Of a stretch of 64,000 nt of DNA, positions 55,455-64,000 are shown one piece after another. Origin of the DNA: Borrelia sp. HM (GTDB lineage: Bacteria > Spirochaetota > Spirochaetia > Borreliales > Borreliaceae); contig NZ_AP024401.1 in the NCBI RefSeq assembly GCF_019669085.1, positions 744,001-808,000 of the forward strand, read 5' to 3'. The notes beneath the pieces were generated by a model. The model had not been told where the DNA came from, did no database searches, and was given only the letters and a program-made list of their open reading frames with translations. Position 1 is the stretch's first letter. Each line of letters opens with the position of its first letter. Both the position numbers and the translations under genes were made by a program.

Positions 55455-56415
55455 GCGGAGCATCATCTTTTATATTTATTTTTTTTTCTAAATCGAATGC
55501 CTCAAAAAAGGCCCACTTGTTAGTGGTATAATAATATGTATCATTATCTTTTTTGATTAAGATATCTCTATTTTTTTCATTTTTATTGAAATAAACATCA
55601 ATATTATTGATACTTTTATTGTTCCATTTTATTTCAATATTATATTGTGGATTGTAATCTTTGATTTTGCTTGTGTCTATTTCAATTCCGTCTGTTATGA
55701 ATTCTTGGATCATTTGTAAGATTCTTTCTTTGTGTAATACTTCTTGATTGAAAAAGTAAAGACCATCTTTAGTGGATACACTATAATCGTTTTTTATTGT
55801 ATCTTCCTCATCTTTTTTTAGTTTATTTAGTACTTTAAAAGATAAGTTTTCTATTTTTGAGTTATTTTCTTCAAAAAGTTTAGTGTTTGCAAATGTATTA
55901 TAAGAGTTGCCTTTATATGATAAAAAGATGTTGTCTGTTAAATATACATTTTGGTCGCTGCCTTTGATATAAGATAGTCTTGAATCTCCTTCTCCTGAAT
56001 TGCCAATAAATATTTCTGTTAAAAGATTATTTTTATCATCAAATAGTTTGAAATCTGGCTTTTCTTTTATTCCTAGTTCTTTATGTTTTTTGTGATCTCT
56101 ACTTACGAGTTTATTTTTTTGAAGTTTTTCCAAATCTTGAATCATAGAGTTAACTCTTTTCTCATCAATTGGAATATTGATATCATTGTATTTCAGTTCC
56201 CAAACTTTTCCTGATTTTATCATTGTACCTTCAAGTTCTGTTTCAATTTTTGCAATTTTTTTAAAATCTATTGAAAAAAATTTTTCTTCTAAAAGTCTTG
56301 CAACTTTATTTTGATTGGAGAATATTATTCCTAATAAAAATGTAGATATTAATATTATAATTATTGCTATTTTTATATTTTCTTTCATTCCTAACAACGT
56401 TTCTTTATTGTTCAT
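55411..56415 (-). CDS. DUF4340-type membrane-anchored protein of a Gld-like ABC system
   Basis: One N-terminal membrane helix (about residues 15-35) is followed by an extracytoplasmic domain with IGNSGEGDSRLSYIKGSDQNVYLTD, resembling DUF4340 proteins that accompany ABC-2/GldG cassettes. The C-terminus ends in a His-rich tail (NNEHHH). I chose the ATG at 56415 because AAAGGAG lies just upstream; an earlier in-frame start at 56469 would overlap the GldG-like gene. It is the last gene of the minus-strand cassette 59593-55411. Confidence 0.75.
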   Translation of the reverse strand: MNNKETLLGMKENIKIAIIIILISTFLLGIIFSNQNKVARLLEEKFFSIDFKKIAKIETELEGTMIKSGKVWELKYNDINIPIDEKRVNSMIQDLEKLQKNKLVSRDHKKHKELGIKEKPDFKLFDDKNNLLTEIFIGNSGEGDSRLSYIKGSDQNVYLTDNIFLSYKGNSYNTFANTKLFEENNSKIENLSFKVLNKLKKDEEDTIKNDYSVSTKDGLYFFNQEVLHKERILQMIQEFITDGIEIDTSKIKDYNPQYNIEIKWNNKSINNIDVYFNKNEKNRDILIKKDNDTYYYTTNKWAFFEAFDLEKKINIKDDAPPNEDHLQENNEHHH

Positions 56416-56428
56416 AAGTTCTCCTTTA

Positions 56429-57928
56429 TTAATTGTTTCTTCTTTTTTGGGCAAATCTGATAAGTCCAAATATTATTATTGCTGTAGGCAATATGATTAA
56501 ATTTATGATTATTAACGAAAATTTTGCATTTAACATTTCTGTTGATGAATTGATAAATTTTAATTTAGAACGTACTTCTCTTGATTTAATGCTAAAAAAT
56601 GCTTCCTTTTTCATTAGATAATCTGAAATTCTTCCTGCAAATTCAAAGTTTGAAGGTGAACCATTATACATATAATCGCTAAATATCATGCTTGAACCTA
56701 GTAAAATTATTTTTGAATTTTCAGATTTTTTGTCCTTGTATAAGCTTTTAATTTGTCCTTCAATGGAATATCCAAGAATTTTTTGCTTATCATCTTTGTC
56801 AAATGTTTTTGGAACGTTAAACGAATGCATGGCTATGCTTGCAATTTTTTTATCATCAACTTGCCAAGATTCTTTAGAACTTGTAAACAGAGGTAAATAT
56901 TTTATTTCATTCTCTTTAGCTTCTATAATCTCTATTGAATTACTCCAAGGAATTATGGTGTCATAAAAATTTTTAAGTAGGGGATTATTGTTATCTACAA
57001 TATTACTTTTATCAATTAAGATCCATGGATAATAAGTTTGAAAGTTGCCACCTAAAAAAAGACTTGGGGCTCTTTTATCAAGGATCATATTCTCATTATA
57101 CTTAACACCATAACTTTCAATTAAATCAAAGAGTTCTGATTTAATTGCAGTTGTTGTATATGGACTTTGGGGATTATAATCGATTTTACTTGTGGCTAAT
57201 AATACTTTTCCGTTATTGACAATAAATTCGTCAATTTTTTTCAAATTTTCCTTGTTTATTTCTTTAGAACCAATTATAAATAATCCATTTATATCTTGCA
57301 GTGTTTCATTGTTAATATTGATTTCTTTAACCTCGGTTTTAAAACCTTTTTGCATTATTGTTATAAAATTTTTATGTATTTCTTTTAATTTGGCATCTCC
57401 AAAAATAAGTCCTAATACTTTTTTTGTATTGTTTATTAATTTATCTAAGCTACTTGCAAGATCATATTCTAAGTTGCTAATTTCTGTTACTATAGGAAGT
57501 ACTTCGCGTTTTCCTTCATAAATTATTTCAATTCCTGAGTATATTTTAAGTATTGAAAATTGGTTAATATCTCTTAGATCAATTTGTTGAGATGGAATTC
57601 CAATTTGTTCTAAAGGAGTGTTTAATTTATCAGCATCTATTTCTTTGTAAATTAATTTCCCACCTGAAGAGTCAGCAAGGCTTGTTAGAAAATTTTTTAT
57701 TTGATCTGGAAATGCAAAATAATTTCCAAGACTTGCGGAATTATAGTAGGTAATATACACTTTTTCCTTTGCATTTGTAAATAAATTTTTTGTAACTTTA
57801 GAAATTGTAAAGGCTTTGTTTTTAGTAAAGTCTATTTTAAAAATTAATATGGATATGTTGCAAAAAACTAAAAATATTATTGTAAGATTTAATGCTAAAT
57901 TTAAAATCTCTTTGTATTTATTTTTCAT
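56429..57928 (-). CDS. GldG-like ABC transporter auxiliary protein
   Basis: The protein has N- and C-terminal membrane helices (about residues 9-28 and 470-492) flanking a large extracytoplasmic domain. Family-like features are the start FTKNKAFTISKVTK and the inner segment KVLGLIFGDAKLK with NGLFIIGSKEI. This is the ABC_transp_aux/GldG family, which pairs with ABC-2 permeases; in gliding Bacteroidetes GldAFG is needed for motility, but here the role is unknown. It follows the permease by seven bases. Confidence 0.83.
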   Translation of the reverse strand: MKNKYKEILNLALNLTIIFLVFCNISILIFKIDFTKNKAFTISKVTKNLFTNAKEKVYITYYNSASLGNYFAFPDQIKNFLTSLADSSGGKLIYKEIDADKLNTPLEQIGIPSQQIDLRDINQFSILKIYSGIEIIYEGKREVLPIVTEISNLEYDLASSLDKLINNTKKVLGLIFGDAKLKEIHKNFITIMQKGFKTEVKEININNETLQDINGLFIIGSKEINKENLKKIDEFIVNNGKVLLATSKIDYNPQSPYTTTAIKSELFDLIESYGVKYNENMILDKRAPSLFLGGNFQTYYPWILIDKSNIVDNNNPLLKNFYDTIIPWSNSIEIIEAKENEIKYLPLFTSSKESWQVDDKKIASIAMHSFNVPKTFDKDDKQKILGYSIEGQIKSLYKDKKSENSKIILLGSSMIFSDYMYNGSPSNFEFAGRISDYLMKKEAFFSIKSREVRSKLKFINSSTEMLNAKFSLIIINLIILPTAIIIFGLIRFAQKRRNN

Positions 57929-57935
57929 AAAATAA

Positions 57936-58670
57936 TTATCTCCATTTTTTTAATTTTATGATATATGAGCTTAACATCAGGAAAGTAATTGAAAATGTAA
58001 TAAAATAGATAAGGTCTGATAAGTTTAATATTCCCATATTAAAGTAATTAAAGTGATTGTTAATTGAGATAAAGTTGAGTATTTTTCCAAATATATTATC
58101 TTTACCAAATATCATTACTAACTTTCCTGAAAATAATATTATTGTTAGTGTGAATACGCTTAGTATATAAGATACTATTTGACTTTTAGTGATAGATGAT
58201 ATGAATATTCCCATGCTAAGTACTGATAAGGAGTAAAGAATTATTCCTAGATATTGAAGGAAAATTATACCAAGATCAAATTCACCCATAAAGATTGTCA
58301 TTATTGTCAGTGGTAGTGTGAGTATGAAAAGTATTAATGTAAATATCTTAAGTGTAATAAATTTTCCAAATACTATTTCTTGTGGGCTTATTGGTAGTGC
58401 ATAAAGTAATTCAATGCTTCCTGTTTTATATTCTTCTGAGAATATTCCCATACTAAGGGCAGGAAGCACTAACATTAAAATAATTGGCATTGATGAGAAG
58501 TAAGACATTAATGACGCATTGTCTTTGATAAAAAATCCTGATAAAAAAATAAAAGAGAAATTTACAAATATGAGGAAAAATAACATTACAACATATGCAG
58601 TTAGTGTTCCAAATAAAACTTTTAATTCTTTCTTTGACAAGATTAGGGATTGTCTTAAGTCTATTTTCAT
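57936..58670 (-). CDS. ABC-2 type permease (GldF-like)
   Basis: Six hydrophobic helices in 244 residues and the segment EEYKTGSIELLYALPISPQEIVFGK, typical of ABC-2 permeases (SEEYKxGTxExLLTxPxS). It overlaps the ATPase gene by four bases and is followed by the GldG-like gene, giving the order ATPase-permease-auxiliary-DUF4340. Confidence 0.87.
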   Translation of the reverse strand: MKIDLRQSLILSKKELKVLFGTLTAYVVMLFFLIFVNFSFIFLSGFFIKDNASLMSYFSSMPIILMLVLPALSMGIFSEEYKTGSIELLYALPISPQEIVFGKFITLKIFTLILFILTLPLTIMTIFMGEFDLGIIFLQYLGIILYSLSVLSMGIFISSITKSQIVSYILSVFTLTIILFSGKLVMIFGKDNIFGKILNFISINNHFNYFNMGILNLSDLIYFITFSITFLMLSSYIIKLKKWR

Positions 58671-59593
58671 TGTTTTCTCTCCTTTGTTAGTTTGCTAAAT
58701 ATTTTTTCTAAATTTTCAGATTTTGGTATCATTGATTTTAATATCATACCTTGACTTACAACATAATTAAAAAGTTCTTTCTCTGTTTTATCAGGTGCAA
58801 GTCTTAGTGAAACGTTTATTTCTTTTTGATGTTCTTCTATTTTAATTAGTGTAAATATATCAGTTTTATTGAAATATTCTTTTGTTATTCCAGAATCTTT
58901 ATAAACAATTAGATCTATTTCAGTTTCTTGCATTCTGTTTTTAGTTATGTTTTCTTTAGTATCATCAGCAATAATTTCTCCATTATTGATAATAATTATT
59001 CTTTTACAAATTGACTCTACTTCGCTTAAAATATGAGATGAGAATAGTATTGTGCTATTTTTTGCAAGTTCTTTTAAAACTTCTTTAAATTCTATAATTT
59101 GATTTGGGTCAAGCCCATTTGTAGGTTCATCAAGTATTACAAGTTTGGGATTATTAATTAAAGCACCAGCTATTCCTACTCTTTGCTTAAATCCTTTTGA
59201 TAGTGTAGATATTAGTTTATTTTTGACACTTTGAAGCTTGAAGATATCAATAGCCTTGTCTATTTCTTTTGTAGGGTTTTCAATTCCCTTAATTTCTGAT
59301 ATGAAGTCTAAATATTCCTTAACAGATAGTTCTTGGTAAAGAGCTAGTTTTTCAGGTATGTAACCTATATTTTTAAGTATTTCTTTTGAATTTTGTGTGA
59401 TATCTTTTCCAAAGATTTCTACATTGCCTTTGTTAGGGTAGTGAAATGATGTTAGAATTTTTATTAATGTCGATTTTCCTGCTCCATTTGGTCCAAGTAT
59501 GCCAAGTACCTCTCCTTTATCAACCCTAAAGCTAATATTAAAGAGAGCTGTGAATGACCCATATGTTTTAGTGACATTTTTTACACTTATCAT
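58667..59593 (-). CDS. ABC transporter ATPase (GldA-like)
   Basis: All ABC motifs are intact: Walker A GPNGAGKSTLI, signature LSKGFKQRVG, Walker B LVILDEPTNGLDP and the switch His in LFSSHILSEVE. The signature has LSKGF rather than LSGGQ, as in many ABC-2 drug/export ATPases. It has 308 residues with a C-terminal regulatory extension. It is the first gene of the cassette and lies 21 bases after rnz on the same strand. Confidence 0.92.
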   Translation of the reverse strand: MISVKNVTKTYGSFTALFNISFRVDKGEVLGILGPNGAGKSTLIKILTSFHYPNKGNVEIFGKDITQNSKEILKNIGYIPEKLALYQELSVKEYLDFISEIKGIENPTKEIDKAIDIFKLQSVKNKLISTLSKGFKQRVGIAGALINNPKLVILDEPTNGLDPNQIIEFKEVLKELAKNSTILFSSHILSEVESICKRIIIINNGEIIADDTKENITKNRMQETEIDLIVYKDSGITKEYFNKTDIFTLIKIEEHQKEINVSLRLAPDKTEKELFNYVVSQGMILKSMIPKSENLEKIFSKLTKERKQ

Positions 59594-59614
59594 GTATTAT
59601 CTCCTTAGATATTA

Positions 59615-60574
59615 TTATTTTATAATAAATTTATCTTTATTTGATTTGAGTCTCATTCCATCTTTTGTTAAAAATATTTCTCCATTGGGATATTCTTGTT
59701 TTGCTTCATCTAGTAATTCGTATAAATCTTTACTAAGTATATATCTTTCGCTAAAATGGATAAGACCTGTTTGCTTCACATTTGCTTTTTTTGCAATTTG
59801 TGCTGCTGATTTTGATGTTAAATGTAATTTTTTTTTAGCCTCCTCTTTTAAGTCATTTTTGAATGTACTCTCAATTATTACTAGATTAAAGTTTTTAATG
59901 TGTATAGATAGTTCTTCAAAGTAAGCCGTATCTGTGATATATGCAAATTTTAATCCTTTTTGTGCTTTGCCTAGTATTTCAGAGGGTAATATTTTCTTTC
60001 CATTAAGTATTACTTCATATCCGTCCTGTAATTTTTTTCTAATAGGCCCTTTTGGTATATTTAAATTTTCGGCTTTTTGGTTGTCAAATTTACCAGGCTT
60101 ATCTTTTTCTATAAATAAATATCCAACACAGTCTATTGAATGTTTAAGTTTTATGTATTCAATTTTTTTTCTTTTATCTTCATACAAAACAGATTCTGTT
60201 TTGTTTATTATTATTTCTTTGTATATTATGTCATAATTCTTGTGTACTCGCAAAAGTTCGATGTTTGTTTCTAAATATTTTTTAATTCCAATAGGTCCAA
60301 TTATAGTTAGAGGTTCTCTTCTTGTATCACCACTTTGTGCCATAAGCATTACTATTCCAAGTAACCCTGTTATGTGATCAGCATGTAAATGTGTTATGCA
60401 AATAATTTTGATTTTTTGCCATGATATTTTTTGTTTTCTAAGGGACATTTGAGTGGCTTCGCCACAATCAAAGAGGAAATTTTCACCATGGTATTCTACT
60501 AAAATGGAAGTTAAATATCTATTATGTAGTGGTCTTGTTCCTCCTGTGCCAAGAATGTTAATATTAAAATCCAA
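59615..60574 (-). CDS. rnz: Ribonuclease Z (tRNA 3' endonuclease)
   Basis: tRNase Z removes tRNA 3' trailers; it suits tRNAs without encoded CCA, such as all five here. The zinc-binding motif [14 protein letters not shown] is present, with further His and Asp ligands ([18 protein letters not shown]). The start GTGGTRP is typical. The start is TTG with GGGAG nine bases upstream. 319 residues is normal. In B. burgdorferi this is BB_0755. Confidence 0.93.
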   Translation of the reverse strand: MDFNINILGTGGTRPLHNRYLTSILVEYHGENFLFDCGEATQMSLRKQKISWQKIKIICITHLHADHITGLLGIVMLMAQSGDTRREPLTIIGPIGIKKYLETNIELLRVHKNYDIIYKEIIINKTESVLYEDKRKKIEYIKLKHSIDCVGYLFIEKDKPGKFDNQKAENLNIPKGPIRKKLQDGYEVILNGKKILPSEILGKAQKGLKFAYITDTAYFEELSIHIKNFNLVIIESTFKNDLKEEAKKKLHLTSKSAAQIAKKANVKQTGLIHFSERYILSKDLYELLDEAKQEYPNGEIFLTKDGMRLKSNKDKFIIK

Positions 60575-60925
60575 AAATAATCTCCCAATTCTTTTTTCTT
60601 ATTAGTATGCAAAGATATGTATCAAAATTGCTTTTTAAAATAATTATGGACTCTTCATTGGTGTTTTGAATATTTTTAAAATTATTTTTTAATTTAATAG
60701 CAAATGCTCCTTGGTGCTGTACAAAGTGTTTTTATTGTGATGAAAGATAGGAAAACAAACATTTTCTTAATTTTCAATTTTAGTTTTTCGTACATTAAAG
60801 TATTATATTATTTTTTTTTAAATTTAGAAATATTTTAAATACAAATTCTTTGTTTAAATAAAGTTTTAAGGAAAATCCCTTATATGAATGTAGAGAAGAA
60901 GTTGAAGAGGGGATATAAAATATAT
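60575..60925. other. Intergenic stretch without a recognised gene
   Basis: Between rnz and the FAD oxidoreductase, about 350 bases are AT-rich with long A and T runs and stops in all frames. It probably holds the rnz promoter, but I found no convincing -35/-10 pair. A small inverted repeat, GATATA-AAA-TATATC, sits at about 60912-60926 next to the oxidoreductase stop. Confidence 0.5.
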
Positions 60926-61990
60926 CTATTTTATAGAATTATGAAAATTTTCATATCTTTTTATATCATAATGTGTTGGAAGATTTGTTTTATTCTCAAT
61001 ATAATCTAGAATTTTTTTAGATAAGTATGCTGCCATTGATATTCCTCTTGTGCCAAATCCATTTAATATAAATTTATTTTTGTATTTTGGATGTTCACCA
61101 AGAAAAGGTTCTAGATCCAGTGTGGAAGGTCTAATATGAGCTTTATGTTGGATTATTTTATAATTTTTTAGGTTTGTAATTTTTTCAAACTTGTCTAGTA
61201 ATTCTTTTTTTGCCCATTCATTTGTGCTTGTGTTTAAATTTTTCCATTCATAAGTTCCACCAAGATAAAATTTGCTGTCTTGCAAAGGTATTAATGATAC
61301 GTGTCTATTATAAATCTCTTTAAGATTTAATTCTTTAAGTTCTATTATAAGCATTTCTCCTTTTGCTAGTCTGAATGGAAGATATGAAAAAAATCCTTTT
61401 ATTTTTTCTTTATATCCTTTTGTGAAGATTAATTTTTTGAATTTAAGTCCATTTATTATAAAGAAATTATCATTTGCTTTAATTTGATCTTCATTGATTT
61501 CTGCTTCTATATATGTATTATGGTTTATGAAGTACTTTTTAAGTTTTTGTATATATAAATTGGTGTTTAGGATTGCTCCTTTTATTAGTATGCCTCCATC
61601 ATTGTCATTAGAAAAATCATATACTTTCTTATTTTTAATTTTTACAATAAAATTTTTTATATTTTCATCATTTTTGATTTTTGAGTTTAATTCTTCTTTT
61701 TGTGTTTTTGTAGTAAATGGTCTAAAAATAAGATTTTCTTTTAAAAAATTACAGTTAATATTTTGCTCTATCTCTTTATAATATTGAATTGCAAATGTGA
61801 AAATTTCAGGTTCTCTCCAAGCAATATTCATTTTTCTTCCCATAATAGGGTTAATAAGCCCTCCTGCTGTGGTTGTTGCCTTGTCTTTTCCATTGTCAAA
61901 AAGAATTACACTTTTTTTTCTTTGTAGTATTTCATAAGTTAAAGTACTCCCAGCAATTCCACCTCCAATAACAGCGAATTCGTATTCCAT
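60926..61990 (-). CDS. FAD-dependent oxidoreductase (DAO/glycine oxidase superfamily)
   Basis: The dinucleotide motif VIGGGIAGSTLTYEILQRKKS followed by an acidic residue (LFD) shows FAD binding. TTAGGLINPIMGRKM and the C-terminal NGFGTRGISMAAYLS fit the D-amino-acid-oxidase superfamily, which includes glycine/sarcosine oxidases and the oxidase half of MnmC. No fusion is present (354 residues). Substrate unknown. GGGA lies upstream of the ATG. Confidence 0.82.
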   Translation of the reverse strand: MEYEFAVIGGGIAGSTLTYEILQRKKSVILFDNGKDKATTTAGGLINPIMGRKMNIAWREPEIFTFAIQYYKEIEQNINCNFLKENLIFRPFTTKTQKEELNSKIKNDENIKNFIVKIKNKKVYDFSNDNDGGILIKGAILNTNLYIQKLKKYFINHNTYIEAEINEDQIKANDNFFIINGLKFKKLIFTKGYKEKIKGFFSYLPFRLAKGEMLIIELKELNLKEIYNRHVSLIPLQDSKFYLGGTYEWKNLNTSTNEWAKKELLDKFEKITNLKNYKIIQHKAHIRPSTLDLEPFLGEHPKYKNKFILNGFGTRGISMAAYLSKKILDYIENKTNLPTHYDIKRYENFHNSIK

Positions 61991-62078
61991 AAATATTTTT
62001 CCCTTTTTTGTTATATTTTGTTTTTATAATTTTAATTTTACAATTTTAAGATTAAATTAATAAAATTATTTATTTTAT

Positions 62079-62285
62079 TTGAAAGTATTTTTGCGAATTG
62101 AATTTGCCTTCAAATCTTTATTTATACTTCTCTGTTTTATTCTTTTTGGTATATTCTTATATGGGTTAATAATTTTAATTCTATTCTTTAGTATTTTTAG
62201 ATTTAAAAACCTTTTGTTTTTCATTATAATAGGTATTACATATACATTTGTTGGAAAGGTAAATTTATGGATTTTAAAGACATGA
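62079..62285 (+). CDS. Possible small membrane protein upstream of clpP
   Basis: A 68-residue frame with a TTG start and two likely membrane helices. It overlaps the clpP start by 19 bases. No ribosome-binding site is visible, and the opposite strand has a similar-length open frame, so it may be chance in AT-rich DNA. Confidence 0.3.
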   Translation: MKVFLRIEFAFKSLFILLCFILFGIFLYGLIILILFFSIFRFKNLLFFIIIGITYTFVGKVNLWILKT

Positions 62286-62860
62286 ATATGCAAATAGGAA
62301 TTCAGCAGCAATCACTAGAGGTTATATTAAAGAGCAGATCAATAGTGATTACTGGAGAGATTAATAAAGAGACCTCTAGGTTGTTTCAGGAAAAAATATT
62401 ATTTTTAGAAGCATCAGATGGCGATAAACCTATATTTGTTTATATTGATTCAGAAGGTGGTGATATTGATGCTGGATTTGCTATTTTTAATATGATACGT
62501 TTTGTAAGAGCTAAAGTTTTTACAATTGGAGTTGGGCTTGTAGCAAGTGCTGGTGCTCTAATTTTTTTGGGTGCAGATTCAAAGAGTAGGTTTTCTCTGC
62601 CTTATGCTAGGTATTTGTTACATCAACCTTTAAGTGGTTTTAAGGGATTTGCGACAGATATTGAGATTTATACAAATGAACTTAATAAGATTAAGAGTGA
62701 ACTTAATCTTATAATTTCAAAAGAAACAGGACAGAAGCTTGATAAGGTTGAAAAAGATACCGATAGGGATTTTTGGTTAGATAGTAAGTCTGCAATAAAA
62801 TATGGTCTTGTTTTTAAAATTATTACAACTAGACTTGAATTTGAAAAATTTATTTCTTAG
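62267..62860 (+). CDS. clpP: ClpP-family serine protease (second ClpP paralog)
   Basis: The catalytic triad is recognisable: S94 in VASAGALIFLGA, H119 in RYLLHQPLSG and D168 in DTDRDFW. The family start VITGEINKETS and YIDSEGGDIDAG (oxyanion strand) are present. ClpP tetradecamers degrade proteins fed by ClpX/ClpA. No ATPase is adjacent, and Borrelia encodes another clpP with clpX elsewhere, so this could form a homo- or hetero-oligomer. The ATG has AAAGG seven bases upstream. 197 residues is typical. Confidence 0.9.
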   Translation: MDFKDMNMQIGIQQQSLEVILKSRSIVITGEINKETSRLFQEKILFLEASDGDKPIFVYIDSEGGDIDAGFAIFNMIRFVRAKVFTIGVGLVASAGALIFLGADSKSRFSLPYARYLLHQPLSGFKGFATDIEIYTNELNKIKSELNLIISKETGQKLDKVEKDTDRDFWLDSKSAIKYGLVFKIITTRLEFEKFIS

Positions 62861-63572
62861 TTTTAGTCTTTTAGTTTTTTCTTGTAACTATGTGAAGAGT
62901 GATTTTAGCATTTTGGAATTTAGCATTACTAATGTGCCCAACGATTCGGCTTCTCTAGATTTATTAGTCGATGTTGCTTATAATATGATTTTGCCAAATT
63001 TTGATTTAGTTATTATTAAAAATTTAACTAATAAGGAAGATTTGGATCTGATTAATAATAGAGTTTCATTTGGGAATTTGAAAAATGCGTATTTTATTAG
63101 GCAAAATAATAACTCTTCTATTAGTATTCTTTCTAAAGAGAATATTAAGATTACAGTTTTAGATTTTGTCAAAGGATTTTATCAATATAGATTAGGTGTG
63201 ATTATTGATTTTATATTTAAGGATTGTCAGTATGCAATTGTTGTTTTTAATTTTGATGAAGAAATATATGATAATTTAGATTTTTCTATTGTTGATGATC
63301 AGATAAAATATTTAAATTGTAGATATGATAATTTATTGTTTATTTTATATAAAGATGAGCTTAGTTTGCTAGATATATTGATTAAGAATGGGTTTTTTAG
63401 TTTAATTTATGACTCAATTAATCCTATACACATAATTAATACTATTGATAGTAGAGTTTATTCTAAATTTTCAGCTCAAATATCTTTTCGTTCTTTAATT
63501 TATGTTATCTTAAGTTATTTATATAATGATTTTTATATAGATAGTTTTCCAAAAAGTATTTTGATTAAATGA
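62841..63572 (+). CDS. Putative lipoprotein, unknown function
   Basis: Starting at the TTG at 62841 gives a classic short lipoprotein signal, MKNLFLSFSLLVFSC, with lipobox LVFSC. The frame is open further upstream inside clpP, with possible starts at 62802 and 62835. The mature part (about 230 residues) has no recognised domain and alternates acidic and hydrophobic segments. It overlaps clpP by 20 bases. The Borrelia homolog is by position next to BB_0757. Confidence 0.7.
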   Translation: MKNLFLSFSLLVFSCNYVKSDFSILEFSITNVPNDSASLDLLVDVAYNMILPNFDLVIIKNLTNKEDLDLINNRVSFGNLKNAYFIRQNNNSSISILSKENIKITVLDFVKGFYQYRLGVIIDFIFKDCQYAIVVFNFDEEIYDNLDFSIVDDQIKYLNCRYDNLLFILYKDELSLLDILIKNGFFSLIYDSINPIHIINTIDSRVYSKFSAQISFRSLIYVILSYLYNDFYIDSFPKSILIK

Positions 63573-63592
63573 ATTTTGTAAATGTTTAGTTC

Positions 63593-63621
63593 TTGACATC
63601 ATGATTTCATTGTTATATTAT
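63593..63621 (+). promoter_or_regulatory. Strong promoter for tRNA-Leu
   Basis: TTGACA (63593-63598), a 17-base spacer and TATTAT (63616-63621). The start point would be about three to five bases before the tRNA at 63632. Confidence 0.8.
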
Positions 63622-63631
63622 TACTAGCAAT

Positions 63632-63715
63632 GCCGAAATGGTGGAAATGGTAGACACACAGGACTTAAAATCCTGAGGAGTAATCTCCGTACCGGTTCGA
63701 GTCCGGTTTTCGGCA
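63632..63715 (+). tRNA. tRNA-Leu (anticodon TAA)
   Basis: The acceptor stem GCCGAAA pairs with TTTCGGC, the anticodon arm CAGGA-CTTAAAA-TCCTG gives TAA, and there is a long variable arm (class II). The T arm is CCGG-based around TTCGAGT. The discriminator is A63715 and CCA is not encoded. It reads TTA, the commonest Leu codon in this genome. Confidence 0.96.
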
Positions 63716-64000
63716 TTTAAGGTTTAAGGTTGGTTTTTTTGCATTCTCAAGTTTTTTATTGATGTATATTCCTGTGATGAATAATATACATGAAAATACA
63801 CTAAGTGTTAGGTTAGGTTTTATGTTAAGTTTTGTTATAATTATTAGCATTTGTAGAATGGAGCCTAGAATGAGACCCATAGACAAGTAAATAAATTGGG
63901 CAAAATATTTGTTTATTATTTTTTCAATTATTAGTATTGTAATTCCTGTTCCTATTATTGTAAATAGGCCAAATATTAAGCATGGTATTATTTTAATTTG
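63665..64000 (-). CDS. Partial integral membrane protein (C-terminal part; possibly DUF368-like)
   Basis: Reading from the window edge on the minus strand, one frame is open for 111 codons, with three membrane helices (IIPCLIFGLFTIIGTGITIL, IYLSMGLILGSILQMLIII and LTLSVFSCILFITGIYI). The GLILGS motif recalls DUF368 proteins, but this is tentative. The frame stops at 63665, inside the tRNA-Leu gene on the other strand, so its last 17 codons are antisense to the tRNA. The N-terminus lies beyond base 64000. Confidence 0.6.
   Translation of the reverse strand, partial: QIKIIPCLIFGLFTIIGTGITILIIEKIINKYFAQFIYLSMGLILGSILQMLIIITKLNIKPNLTLSVFSCILFITGIYINKKLENAKKPTLNLKCRKPDSNRYGDYSSGF

Noticed and set aside
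62075-62311. Minus-strand frame of 78 codons opposite the clpP leader
   Set aside because: Basic, low-complexity, overlaps the clpP start and has no family resemblance; AT-rich DNA gives such frames by chance.

Overview
This is an AT-rich (roughly 70% or more A+T) chromosomal segment of a Borreliaceae spirochete. The gene order matches, by recall, the Borrelia burgdorferi chromosome around BB_0706-BB_0760: CCA-adding enzyme, dnaG-rpoD, rnpB, mreBCD-mrdA-rodA, thrS, K+ transporter, pfk, CoA-disulfide reductase, pgi, PBP1A, plzA, valS, groES, p83/100 antigen, nth, opp-like permeases, Gld-like ABC transporter, rnz, clpP paralog. Protein sequences differ enough from the B. burgdorferi versions I remember (PlzA, P83/100) that a relapsing-fever-group Borrelia is more likely; this is an inference. 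I see no phage, IS element, CRISPR array or rRNA.

Layout. 1-9000: CCA-adding enzyme (partial, minus), two proteins of unknown function, tRNA-Thr and tRNA-Tyr, mltG, then dnaG-rpoD, a zinc-ribbon coiled-coil protein and the RNase P RNA. 9000-18100: a cell-shape and wall operon (TPR protein, mreB, mreC, mreD, mrdA, rodA), then thrS and pgsA. 18050-24600: a secreted protein that looks like a beta-propeller, a convergent CYTH-domain cyclase, ktrBA, a MinD/ParA-type ATPase and a phosphofructokinase. 24600-32240 (minus): PBP1A, ParB-like protein, pgi, a cystine-type symporter and CoA-disulfide reductase. 32700-45450: plzA and a TPR protein, Sua5, RlpA, a DinG-type helicase, Dus, ValRS, MnmD, GroES and an ABC-F protein. 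45480-50260: a beta-propeller-like exported protein, the repeat-bearing P83/100 antigen and tRNA-Pro/tRNA-Arg. 50270-64000: nth, an FtsB/DivIC-like protein with two opp-type permeases, an acidic protein with a FliM-like motif, a Gld-type ABC cassette, rnz, an FAD oxidoreductase, a clpP paralog, a lipoprotein, tRNA-Leu and a partial membrane protein.

Themes. Many genes serve wall growth and division (MltG, MreBCD, PBP2, RodA, PBP1A, RlpA, FtsB-like). Others serve tRNA maturation and decoding (CCA enzyme, RNase P, tRNase Z, Dus, Sua5, MnmD, ThrRS, ValRS, five tRNAs). Genes are tightly packed: stop/start overlaps of 1-20 bases are common and many starts are TTG or GTG.

Most notable observations: an ABC-F ATPase with one intact and one degenerate ATP site; an endonuclease III that has lost one iron-sulfur cysteine while the nearby DinG-like helicase keeps all four; an unannotated-looking FtsB/DivIC-like protein; a FliM-type motif in a large acidic protein; a W-repeat propeller protein; and 297-bp tandem repeats in P83/100.
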